Translations under genes and position numbers: made by a program | Shown here: positions 16,546 to 25,182 of the stretch, piece by piece | Layout of the letters: every line of letters begins with the position of its first letter | Numbering within the stretch: the first letter of the stretch is position 1 | Virus record (IMG/VR): IMGVR_UViG_3300032240_001042 | Location: 1 to 49,068 of that record | Source: a virus | Direction: 5' to 3' (one strand) | DNA length: 49,068 bases | The notes under the pieces: model-generated | What the model saw: the letters and a program-made list of their open reading frames with translations, nothing else | Database searches by the model: none | Told to the model about the DNA's origin: nothing

Positions 16546-19248
16546 ATGATTAAGTCTTTGAGCAAAACAGATATTTTGATTAGTCCATTTTCCGCCCAAA
16601 AAAATTGGGAAGTGGACAATTTAAATCCATCCGATTTAATTCTTTGGATGTCACAATCAATAGACCCCATCACGGGCATAACTTCCTCAATCACGGGCGG
16701 CATATCATTAACATATATTGATTATGGAGATAATTCTATACAATATCCAATAACTAATAGTTATTGTGATATCGCATTACAACAACAGACGCAAGGATAT
16801 GTTACATATCAAAAAGGTGTATATAATAAAAATCTTATTTATCCTACCGCAAGTAACGTAGCATCTACTCCACAAAATTTGGATGGCACTTATACAAATT
16901 TGATATATGCCCAAAATCAACATTTGTATTACAATCCATATAACAATTTCACACAAACTTTTGGCATGGAATCTGCGGATTTAGCCCAAACTAATAGAAC
17001 AATCACAGACACAATGGATGTGTTTACCGTTCCTCAAAACAAATTTGGTGATAAAATCGTTCCAAATTCCGTAATGATAGTGGATGATAGTTTGGATAAA
17101 CCTTATACTATTGTAGATGATGGCAATTGTAATTTAATTTTTTCGGGTAGTGTATTTACTGTAGTGGAAAAAGATAGTATGTTGGATAGTATTCAACAAG
17201 GTTTGGTGGCCAAACTCCAGTCATATGACATTACTGGTAGTATAAACGGTCAAATATCAAATTTATTGTTTCAAACCGCTGGCGATATTTCAATTGTCAG
17301 TTCCTCGCTTATTTTTGCTGATATAGTTGGGGGCATTGCACCATATACAATTAATTGGTATATTGGTGGAGATTATAAAGATAGTTGGACATTATCATCA
17401 AATGGACAACCAAGTGTTACGGTTAAATATAACACGGTGGTCAGTCTAGTCAATCCATTGTATTATGCAAATACTTATATAGTTTGCAGTGTGGTTGATA
17501 CTGACGATAATCAAACATTTTCAAATTTAATATATCTGACATCAGGAAGTATTCCATATATTCCCCCACCAATAACAGGAAGTCCAATTCCAACTGGAAG
17601 TTCATTTCCACCATTGCCTCCAACGGATGCAATTCTTCATTTGGCTAACACTGGAAAAAATACAACAATAACACCATCTGGACAAACAATAGATTCACGA
17701 TATGTTTTATATAATTATGTTCCGGATTCAAAAGTTGTTAGTAGTATTTTAGGGGTGCCATCTGATATATCACCATATTCAAGCAGTTATATTGGTGGAG
17801 AAAGTGAATTATGGTATACACCAGATACATCCATCGCAGATTGGATTAGTCCTGTAAATCCAACCAAACATGGATATGGAAACTCTTATGCAGGAAACTT
17901 TACTTATAGAATATATTTTGATTTAGTTTCTCCGAATAACATTGCATTGTCTCCTAGCGGATTTGCTTTAAGTGGTTCTTGGGCAGTGGATGAAACCGCT
18001 TCAATTTCTATAAACGGAATGGATTCAAGTAACAGTTTAACTGGGTCACAAAATTTTTCATCAAAAACAGCATTTAATATAACTGGGGGATTTGTTTCTG
18101 GTAGGAATTATATAGATTTTAAAATTTACAATTCTTTTTACGGTAATACGATTTATGATACATATGAAAATCCTTGTGGATTATATGTTGAATTTGACCC
18201 AACAAATGATTTATTTGTGACACACACTCCTCCATCTATAACAGGTTCGTTGTCACCAATAATTATTCCTCTCGGTAGCCCAATTTCGTTATCTACGACA
18301 GTCAGTGGAGACAATCCAATTTCATATCAATGGTATTTAAATTCCGTACCAATACCAAACGCAACATCAAACATTTATACAAAAGCATTTAGTCAAAACG
18401 AAGATGTTGGTATATATACAATGAGCGCATCTAATGCATATGGTGTTGCAAATTCTTCTCCTATAAATGTGTTAATTTCACAACCTGGATTGTCATCTCT
18501 TGTATTGGGTCAAGTGACATCTACTACAATTGCAATGTCATGGTCACCAGTTGATGGAGCTACAGCTTATAACATCAAACGTTCCAATTATACATCGGGA
18601 CCATATACAACTGTTGCTACGATAACGCCATATACACATGGAGTTTTAAGTGGTTCTTTGAGAACTCATTACACCGATTCTCAATTATCATACAATACTT
18701 CTTATTATTATGTTGTTAGTGCCGTAACTTCCTTGGGTGAAACCAACAATAGTAATGAAATATCCGCTACAACACTTTGCCAAATTGGTGTAAATTGGTA
18801 TGATAGAGAATATGATAATGTTTCAAACATTGAATGGAAAGGAAATACTTCTTCTCCAACAATTGTTAAAAAATATACGTATGTGGTTAATAATCCAAAT
18901 TCGAATGGAGCGTCCGATTTTTATCCTATAAGTTGGGCATTATTAGGGGGAGTATCAATATCATTACAAAATTTTTCAGATTATTTAAATTATGAAAATT
19001 TGTATACGGAATCGGAGGTACATGGAAATACTTTCATAGGTTGGACAACTATTGATTCACATCAAAATGTTTCACCATCTTATTGGTTGCCAACAGGAAG
19101 TGTGCAAACAATTAATTTGCCATATAATAACACGGCATATCAGCTATATAAAATGCATTTTTATAATGCATCAGGAGCATATACTGTTGGCGGGGGCAGT
19201 CCTAATGCATTTCAATCTGATAATTTAGCATTATATGCATGTAATTGA
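16546..19248 (+). CDS. Adhesin-like virion protein with Ig-like and FN3 domains
   Basis: A 900-residue protein whose parts suggest host or surface binding. The N-terminal part (about residues 1-240) has features of baseplate-attached proteins (MIKSLSKTDILISPFSAQKN; YIDYGDNSIQYPI). Residues about 246-333 look like a PKD/Ig-type domain (GGIAPYTINWYIGGDYKDSW, then NTYIVCSVVDTDDN). A Pro-rich linker (PYIPPPITGSPIPTG) follows. About 562-643 is an Ig-like domain with NPISYQWYLNSVPIPNATSN and DVGIYTMSASNAYG. About 647-745 is a fibronectin type III domain (TTIAMSWSPVDGATAYNIKR; SYYYVVSAVTSLGETNNSN). The C-terminal 150 residues are a separate beta domain. Ig and FN3 domains are common accessory modules on tailed-phage structural proteins and often help weak binding to carbohydrate. 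Confidence 0.75.
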   Translation: MIKSLSKTDILISPFSAQKNWEVDNLNPSDLILWMSQSIDPITGITSSITGGISLTYIDYGDNSIQYPITNSYCDIALQQQTQGYVTYQKGVYNKNLIYPTASNVASTPQNLDGTYTNLIYAQNQHLYYNPYNNFTQTFGMESADLAQTNRTITDTMDVFTVPQNKFGDKIVPNSVMIVDDSLDKPYTIVDDGNCNLIFSGSVFTVVEKDSMLDSIQQGLVAKLQSYDITGSINGQISNLLFQTAGDISIVSSSLIFADIVGGIAPYTINWYIGGDYKDSWTLSSNGQPSVTVKYNTVVSLVNPLYYANTYIVCSVVDTDDNQTFSNLIYLTSGSIPYIPPPITGSPIPTGSSFPPLPPTDAILHLANTGKNTTITPSGQTIDSRYVLYNYVPDSKVVSSILGVPSDISPYSSSYIGGESELWYTPDTSIADWISPVNPTKHGYGNSYAGNFTYRIYFDLVSPNNIALSPSGFALSGSWAVDETASISINGMDSSNSLTGSQNFSSKTAFNITGGFVSGRNYIDFKIYNSFYGNTIYDTYENPCGLYVEFDPTNDLFVTHTPPSITGSLSPIIIPLGSPISLSTTVSGDNPISYQWYLNSVPIPNATSNIYTKAFSQNEDVGIYTMSASNAYGVANSSPINVLISQPGLSSLVLGQVTSTTIAMSWSPVDGATAYNIKRSNYTSGPYTTVATITPYTHGVLSGSLRTHYTDSQLSYNTSYYYVVSAVTSLGETNNSNEISATTLCQIGVNWYDREYDNVSNIEWKGNTSSPTIVKKYTYVVNNPNSNGASDFYPISWALLGGVSISLQNFSDYLNYENLYTESEVHGNTFIGWTTIDSHQNVSPSYWLPTGSVQTINLPYNNTAYQLYKMHFYNASGAYTVGGGSPNAFQSDNLALYACN

Positions 19249-19264
19249 TATTTAATTATATACC

Positions 19265-22200
19265 ATGAATACATTTAACGTTTTAATTTACGGAAATTTC
19301 GATGATATTAGAGGGGATACAGCAATATATCTTCTTGAGCGAGCACAGTCTGGGTCATGTAATGTATATTTTTCGGGATTTACTGGCAGTGTTTCTGGAA
19401 AACAAATAATCAACCATACCCAAGGTAATTTTACTGCTAGTATTGGTCAAATGAGGTGGACATCTCGTGGAAATAGTTTAATCAATCAAGCATGTTTATC
19501 GACAAATCCCAAATTTGATTTAATTATATATCCAACGCTTGAAAATGACTGGGTAAACTTTAAAAATGGGTCTATTACTGCGTCAAATTATGGTATTCCA
19601 TTGATTTGTCCACATTATAATGATAGTTTTTGTTCTATAAACACTGGAAGTTTTTATGGTTTTTTACCGACGATAATCACAGGATGGGGAAATTATTCTA
19701 CAAATAATACAGCATCCTATGGAAATCAATTAGAATTCTTTGATACTGTTATTGACGGAAAAAGTGTATCAGCGTCGATATTATTATATGGGGATTCTAA
19801 AGGATTAGTTCAAAGTGAAAACTCATCATATTTAAATACGATGGATATAAGCACCAACGAACTTAATGCCGTTTCATCTGTTGCGGCGAAATATATTAAT
19901 TTAGTTCAAGCATTGAGTTCAAGTTATGTAGCTAATAGCGGTAATCAAAATACTCAAATATATACAAATTACGTCAATTATAAAATATCAAACAATCCTA
20001 AATTCAGACAAAATTTTTATTTTGATGTTAGACAATATTTGCGAGAAGCTTCAACGTTTTCATCCAGTGGTTGGACACCACAACAAGGTTTTGGCATGAT
20101 TCAGGTGCAAAATTACACCGGAAGTTCACCATTAATGCCTAATTTAACATCTAGTTTTAATTATACAAATTTGGGAACAGGAACTCCGATGTTCATTAAT
20201 GTTACCAATAACTCAGGAACATATAAGTTCACTTGGGTTAATTATACACAAACAAATTATAAAAATACTAGAATAGAAATAAATGGAAGAACGGTATATC
20301 AAGGAGCCGATACAATGTTTAATTGGGTGCCTAATATAACTACAGATAATGCCATTGTAAAATTTTATACAGTATTACATGATGGTTCCGAATCTACTCC
20401 AGAATCAAATTCTATAATATATTTGGGCGCAGTTACCAATCAAACCGGCATCTTTTCCAAATTATGGTATGGTTATAGTTGTGCAAATGACGGAACATAT
20501 ATTGCGATTGGCAGCGCAAATCCAGACGAATCTTTATCAGGAGTAGTAGATATATTACAATATGATAAAACCACTAATACCTATAAAAACAAATTATTAA
20601 TAAAAAAATTAGTAAATCCTGTAGATTATTCATTGCTTTTAGCCACGGAAGATAATACACTCGATATTAATGATAATCCTATTGGTGATGTATTTTTGAC
20701 AACTGAATTATCATCTTCATTTGATGTATATGCATCAGTATCATTAGGCACCGAGCAAGTTGGTATATCCGAACCACACAAAGAAATTCAAACCGAAAAT
20801 GGTTTGGATTTATATGCAACATCTATTACGAAACCATATACCAATGACCCAATGGATTTAGAGGTAGATTCGGTATTTAATTTGATAAGTTCTCATACAG
20901 ACAATTTTGGAAAATCGGTGTCATTAAATAATAGTTTATTAGCAGTAGGTTGTCCAAATTTTACAATAACCTTCACAAATGGAGATATGTATGATGGCGG
21001 CAGTGTTGATATTTTTGATTTAAATTCTTGGGTTTCTGGAGAACCGTATTATCCAATAGCGTCATTATCCGCAGATAATGATGGCACTTTTGGTGAAAGT
21101 GTATCACTATCACAAGTTTCTACGGATTCAGGCTCTTTATATTTAGCTATCGGTTCAAGCACCGCTTTTAGTGGTTATGGAGCGGTATATATTTATCAAC
21201 GTAATGGCACAGATAATACCGATTGGTCATTAATTCAAACAATTTATGGACCATCAGTTGGTAGTGGTTTTGGTGGCAAAGTAAAATTTGAACAAAGTGG
21301 TGTAGATTATACATTGGTAATTGGCAATTCAAACCAAACAAATAATTCAACTGCGGTGTATATATATGAGTTGAACAATTCATGGTCTTTGGTTGCTACG
21401 CTTTATCCAAATAATACTATTCCACAGACATTGCCATATTTAAACGATTTATCTCCTATAATTCAACCAAATATTTGTGATGGATACGGCAATTCAATTG
21501 CTATATATGGAAATAATTTAATTGTGGGTGCGCCAACAGACACGTTGTATTCTGAATTTACTGGAGGAAATACGAAAACACGAGGAGCGGTATACTTCTA
21601 TCGTAAATGTGTTGGTGAGCTTGGAAGCTCTTGGACTTTCACTCAAAAATCGTGGGGAAATATTGATACATTAATAGATAACAATTTTGGTTATGATGTA
21701 GATATAAATAATGTTTTTTCAGTGGTGTGTGTTCCTAAAAACATCATAAACTTTACGGCAAATTACATACTCAATACATTGAATAAGAAATTAAATTGTA
21801 ATCCAAACGATTCTTATTACGATACAATGGGACAAGTTCAAATATATGATTATGATATTTCATCGAGTCAATGGAATATGTATTATACCCAACAAAAAAC
21901 CAAAGATTACAATTATCCATATTTGAATTATGGAAATTGTATTGCGTTGCATGATGAAATTTTTGTGGTAGGTGCTCCATGTTTCATATCAGATTACACG
22001 AATTTAACCACGGTCTTTCCTGCTGAAATACAAGGATATTCCTATGTTTATAACATGAACAATTTAATTTCAAATTGTCCAGTAGGAAATGTGTTTTATA
22101 GAGATGGTAAAATAATTCTTTCAAATAGTGGGTCAATATTTGATTCATTGATGAAAAATAAATTCGATGATAGATTTTCCGCATATGATTTGACATATCG

Positions 22201-22864
22201 TAGCACGATAAATTTATATGAAAAACAAATTGTATGCACCATTAATCCGGGAGAATTTAACTATTCAACAAATCCAACAGCAATTGTAAATAAGCGATTT
22301 TTTGGATTTAAAGATGTTGATTTATTATTAAAATATGCTAATAATATCATAAACGGCGATGTTTATTGGTGGAATTATCTCAATTTCAATGTTGTGGAGC
22401 AATCATTGTTTAACATGTATACGGAAAAATATGACATCATCAATACGTCTATTACTCCATATTATACACAATTATCCAGTTCATATTTGTCATGGGACGT
22501 TGATGGTAATGATAAAATCAATCTGAAAGATATGACGTTAATTTGGAAATATTTCACGGATACGTTGACTCAAGACGATGTGTTTAGATGTGTGGAAACC
22601 AAATCTAAAAGAAAAACATTAACCGACATCCAAAATTATATTGAAAACAACGTTATTGTTAGAAATTATGGTGAAATAAACCCAAATTTCTTCCAATACG
22701 ACTATAGTTCATCAATTGATGTTACTGGGTCATATTTGGCACCATATATTACTACAATTGGCTTGTATAGTGGCACAGATTTGGTTGCCGTGGCTAAATT
22801 AGCACAGCCAATTAAAAATGGTGGTGAATTTCCATTGAATATTTTGGTGAAATGGGATTTTTGA
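19265..22864 (+). CDS. Large virion protein with FG-GAP propeller, dockerin-like loop and shared C-terminal module
   Basis: A 1199-residue protein, probably an exposed fibre or adhesin. The N-terminal 200 or so residues look like an alpha/beta domain (TFNVLIYGNFDDIRGDTAIY; PKFDLIIYPTLENDW). Next comes an FN3-like stretch at about residues 310-390. Residues about 395-930 carry FG-GAP-type beta-propeller repeats: FGKSVSLNNSLLAVGCPNF, FGESVSLSQVS, FGGKVKFEQSGVDYTLVIGN, YGNSIAIYGNNLIVGAPT and YGNCIALHDEIFVVGAPC. At residues 1078-1089, DVDGNDKINLKD followed by MTLIWKYF matches one type-I dockerin calcium-binding repeat. The last 44 or so residues match the C-terminus of the 379-residue protein upstream. 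No TATTTATW motif precedes it exactly (TATTTAAT is close), so it probably shares the upstream transcript. Confidence 0.75.
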   Translation: MNTFNVLIYGNFDDIRGDTAIYLLERAQSGSCNVYFSGFTGSVSGKQIINHTQGNFTASIGQMRWTSRGNSLINQACLSTNPKFDLIIYPTLENDWVNFKNGSITASNYGIPLICPHYNDSFCSINTGSFYGFLPTIITGWGNYSTNNTASYGNQLEFFDTVIDGKSVSASILLYGDSKGLVQSENSSYLNTMDISTNELNAVSSVAAKYINLVQALSSSYVANSGNQNTQIYTNYVNYKISNNPKFRQNFYFDVRQYLREASTFSSSGWTPQQGFGMIQVQNYTGSSPLMPNLTSSFNYTNLGTGTPMFINVTNNSGTYKFTWVNYTQTNYKNTRIEINGRTVYQGADTMFNWVPNITTDNAIVKFYTVLHDGSESTPESNSIIYLGAVTNQTGIFSKLWYGYSCANDGTYIAIGSANPDESLSGVVDILQYDKTTNTYKNKLLIKKLVNPVDYSLLLATEDNTLDINDNPIGDVFLTTELSSSFDVYASVSLGTEQVGISEPHKEIQTENGLDLYATSITKPYTNDPMDLEVDSVFNLISSHTDNFGKSVSLNNSLLAVGCPNFTITFTNGDMYDGGSVDIFDLNSWVSGEPYYPIASLSADNDGTFGESVSLSQVSTDSGSLYLAIGSSTAFSGYGAVYIYQRNGTDNTDWSLIQTIYGPSVGSGFGGKVKFEQSGVDYTLVIGNSNQTNNSTAVYIYELNNSWSLVATLYPNNTIPQTLPYLNDLSPIIQPNICDGYGNSIAIYGNNLIVGAPTDTLYSEFTGGNTKTRGAVYFYRKCVGELGSSWTFTQKSWGNIDTLIDNNFGYDVDINNVFSVVCVPKNIINFTANYILNTLNKKLNCNPNDSYYDTMGQVQIYDYDISSSQWNMYYTQQKTKDYNYPYLNYGNCIALHDEIFVVGAPCFISDYTNLTTVFPAEIQGYSYVYNMNNLISNCPVGNVFYRDGKIILSNSGSIFDSLMKNKFDDRFSAYDLTYRSTINLYEKQIVCTINPGEFNYSTNPTAIVNKRFFGFKDVDLLLKYANNIINGDVYWWNYLNFNVVEQSLFNMYTEKYDIINTSITPYYTQLSSSYLSWDVDGNDKINLKDMTLIWKYFTDTLTQDDVFRCVETKSKRKTLTDIQNYIENNVIVRNYGEINPNFFQYDYSSSIDVTGSYLAPYITTIGLYSGTDLVAVAKLAQPIKNGGEFPLNILVKWDF
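22738..22864 (+). repeat. C-terminal module copy 2 (shared with 16376-16503)
   Basis: Encodes TTIGLYSGTDLVAVAKLAQP near the end of the 1199-residue protein. Paired with copy 1 by both protein and DNA similarity. Confidence 0.7.
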
Positions 22865-22867
22865 TTA

Positions 22868-22875
22868 TATTTATT
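22868..22875 (+). promoter_or_regulatory. TATTTATT motif upstream of 22894
   Basis: TATTTATT lies 18 bases before the ATG at 22894, directly after the stop of the 1199-residue protein gene. Confidence 0.4.
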
Positions 22876-22893
22876 ATATAGAAAGATTAATAT

Positions 22894-23157
22894 ATGGCAA
22901 ACAATACAATTGATAGACAATCTTTAAGTACCGATTTAGTTGGTAAATATAATTCCTCCAAAGTAGGAGGAGCTTATGACGCCAAGAAAGCAGGAACATC
23001 TACAGCTGGAGCATCCATTCAAGCTTCTAATTACGATAAAAATCCAAATTTCGTAGTAAAACAAAGCACTACTAACTTTAAAGGTGCCGAATCAAACAAT
23101 TATAACGAAATATCTTTATATTCTAAAAATGTTGATTTGAGAAAATATAAAGGTTAA
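22894..23157 (+). CDS. Small repeat protein, paralogue of next gene
   Basis: Family not recognised. The 87-residue protein is one unit of a repeat also found in the 207-residue neighbour: NRQSLSTDLVGKY, then a GGAYDAKKAGTST element, then NPNFVVKQSTTNFKGAESNN and YNEISLY. Aligned to the neighbour, the order of elements is the same. Composition is polar with Gly, Ser, Asn and Lys. A single-unit paralogue followed 12 bases later by a longer version points to local tandem duplication. A structural or virion-associated role is suggested by location only. Confidence 0.6.
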   Translation: MANNTIDRQSLSTDLVGKYNSSKVGGAYDAKKAGTSTAGASIQASNYDKNPNFVVKQSTTNFKGAESNNYNEISLYSKNVDLRKYKG

Positions 23158-23169
23158 TTTTAAACTTTT

Positions 23170-23793
23170 ATGGCTGATAATGCTAATAGACAGTCGTTAA
23201 TTACAAGTTTAGCCGATAGATATAAAAATCAGAATATTGGTGGAGCCTATAATGCTAATAAAGCGGGTACATCTACATATCATAATGATAATCCAGTATC
23301 TTTTAAAGCACAAACGGTTGACAATAGTGGCGAATTTTTTGTAAACCAACCGATAGGTATATCTAATTTCAAGGGAACCGAAGGACAAACTTATAATGAA
23401 ATTTCTGAATATGGTAAAGGAGTGGGAACTTCTACATATAATGCTCTCAATCTAAAGTCTCAAAAATCTATTGACTTTAACAAAAATTCCGAATTTCAAT
23501 TAAGCATCAATCAACAAAGTCCTTCTAATTTTAAAGGTATTGAGCACGAATTTGATTCTGCAACTATTAAAGAACAATCCAGTTTGGCGCAAAAAATAGG
23601 TACATCAACGTATGCACCTGATTCAAAATATATAAGTTATAATGCAAGAACATTTGCTAAAACTCCAAACTTTGTAGTGAAACAACCACTTAAAGTTACA
23701 AATTTCAAAGGTATTGATGATAATAAAAGTTTAAGATATAATGAAATTTCAAATTTAGCACAAGGGTTTAATAATAATAAGTATAAGCCTTAA
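23170..23793 (+). CDS. Repeat protein with about three SNFKG/YNEIS units
   Basis: A 207-residue paralogue of the preceding gene. It opens with NRQSLITSLADRY and GGAYNANKAGTST, then carries repeating elements: NSGEFFVNQPIGISNFKGTE with YNEISEYGKG; then NSEFQLSINQQSPSNFKGIE, whose YNEIS part is lost; then TPNFVVKQPLKVTNFKGIDD with YNEISNLAQG. GTSTY recurs at the unit borders. Its TAA stop (23791-23793) overlaps the stop of the convergent minus-strand gene through a TTAA palindrome. No known domain was recognised. The repeats may bind a partner in several copies. Confidence 0.6.
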   Translation: MADNANRQSLITSLADRYKNQNIGGAYNANKAGTSTYHNDNPVSFKAQTVDNSGEFFVNQPIGISNFKGTEGQTYNEISEYGKGVGTSTYNALNLKSQKSIDFNKNSEFQLSINQQSPSNFKGIEHEFDSATIKEQSSLAQKIGTSTYAPDSKYISYNARTFAKTPNFVVKQPLKVTNFKGIDDNKSLRYNEISNLAQGFNNNKYKP

Positions 23794-24188
23794 ACTTTTC
23801 TTATTCTAACTCTACCACCAACATATTCATTATAATAACTTGCATCGTATAAAGCATTAGCTAATATAATTTGTTTCATTTCTTCATAACTCAAATCTGA
23901 TTTACATTTACACCAAGATAGAATCTCAAATTTAAAGTCTTGTTTTCCTTGTTTAGCGACATCTTCATTTAATTGGTTGCAACTACCAGTATATGTACGC
24001 CAATCTGATTCTTTTGTTCCCCTGCGTTTATTAACTCTACCTTTAAGTGGTTTTTTAGAAGTTTTAAATTTGAGTAGTTTTTTACCTATGTATTTACGAT
24101 TATTTATATTATTGGTAATTTTATAAATAAATCCTATACATTCTTCTGGTATATCACCAGCGGTATTTGTCCAATGTCCATAATCCAT
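23790..24188 (-). CDS. GIY-YIG-type endonuclease, small
   Basis: A 132-residue minus-strand protein with the N-terminal signature GFIYKITNNINNRKYIGKK (residues 19-37), which matches the GIY ... YIG strand pair of GIY-YIG nucleases; the GIY half reads FIY here. A conserved-looking region follows: RRGTKESDWRTYTGS, then a helix ending DFKFEILSWCKC, and a C-terminal NALYDASYYNEYVGG that resembles the Asn/Glu end of Seg-like phage nucleases. It is smaller than T4 SegA (about 221 residues), so it lacks a long DNA-binding tail. It lies opposite to its neighbours between virion and replication genes, as expected of a free-standing homing endonuclease. Catalytic Arg and Glu candidates are visible but unproven. 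Confidence 0.7.
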   Translation of the reverse strand: MDYGHWTNTAGDIPEECIGFIYKITNNINNRKYIGKKLLKFKTSKKPLKGRVNKRRGTKESDWRTYTGSCNQLNEDVAKQGKQDFKFEILSWCKCKSDLSYEEMKQIILANALYDASYYNEYVGGRVRIRKV

Positions 24189-24234
24189 ATATAATAACTT
24201 TACTTTTAAAGGTTTTTAATATATAGTATACCAA

Positions 24235-25182
24235 ATGTCTTTACAGCAGGAAAAAATACTAAGCGTATTGAATAAGCTATTGAAACAAACACCTAAATTG
24301 AGAAAGGGTGGCACTCAAGCTATGTATTTTTGTCCAAATTGCAAACATTACAAAAGAAAATTAGAAATATTGCTTACCGAAGGAAAATATAATTGTTGGG
24401 TATGTGAATTTGCCGGAATTAATTTTGGAACATTGTTGAAAAAACTCCATGCACCAAAAGAATCATATGAAATTGTCGGTGAAATTAAAAAAATTAAAAC
24501 TCAAAATGAGTTTGATGAATTTTTAAATCCTAGCGAGGAAGAAGAAACCTCTATAAAAAGCTTACCTGAAAATTTTAAATTTTTATCCGAACACAATAAA
24601 TCAATAGAATATAAACACGCATTACACTACTTAAAAAGTCGTGGAATCACGGAATGTGATATTTACCGATATAATATTGGATATTGTGATGCTGGGGCTT
24701 ATAGGCACAGAGTTATTGTTCCGTCATATGATATAGATGGTAATTTGAATTTTTTTAGTGGGCGAGATTTTTTTGACACGTCATGGTTGAAATATGTAAA
24801 TTGTGATTTCACTAAGAATACTATTGGTTTTGAAATGTTGGTAGATTTTACTGACGAAATAACATTAGTCGAAGGAGTGTTTGATGCAATCGCAGTTAGA
24901 AAAAATTGCATTCCTTTATTCGGTAAAACAATGTCAGAAAAATTAAAATTAAAATTACTTGAAAATCGACCAAAATCTGTTAATATTCTACTTGACAATG
25001 ATGCACTTAAAGATTCCATTAGAAACTGTGAGTATCTTATGAAAAACGGAGTAGAAGTGAAATTGGTCGAGTTGAAAGAAAAAGACCCATCCGTGCTAGG
25101 ACATGATAAAACATGGGAATATATAAATCAAACTAAAATCCTATCTTTTGATGATTTGTTTAGATATAAAATGAATTTATGA
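24235..25182 (+). CDS. 61: DNA primase, gp61-like
   Basis: Likely the primase that makes RNA primers for lagging-strand synthesis with the phage helicase. The N-terminus has a zinc-binding domain with C33, C36, C54 and C57 (YFCPNCKHYK ... KYNCWVCEFAG). The TOPRIM catalytic core is shown by LVEGVFDAIAVRKN (E213) and NILLDNDALKD (D254, D256), the acidic residues that bind metal. Length of 315 residues is close to T4 gp61 (342). The gene overlaps the fused gp47-gp46 gene by ATGA (25179-25182), placing replication and recombination functions in one operon. It lacks any TATTTATW motif, consistent with a different, possibly earlier, promoter. Confidence 0.85.
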   Translation: MSLQQEKILSVLNKLLKQTPKLRKGGTQAMYFCPNCKHYKRKLEILLTEGKYNCWVCEFAGINFGTLLKKLHAPKESYEIVGEIKKIKTQNEFDEFLNPSEEEETSIKSLPENFKFLSEHNKSIEYKHALHYLKSRGITECDIYRYNIGYCDAGAYRHRVIVPSYDIDGNLNFFSGRDFFDTSWLKYVNCDFTKNTIGFEMLVDFTDEITLVEGVFDAIAVRKNCIPLFGKTMSEKLKLKLLENRPKSVNILLDNDALKDSIRNCEYLMKNGVEVKLVELKEKDPSVLGHDKTWEYINQTKILSFDDLFRYKMNL

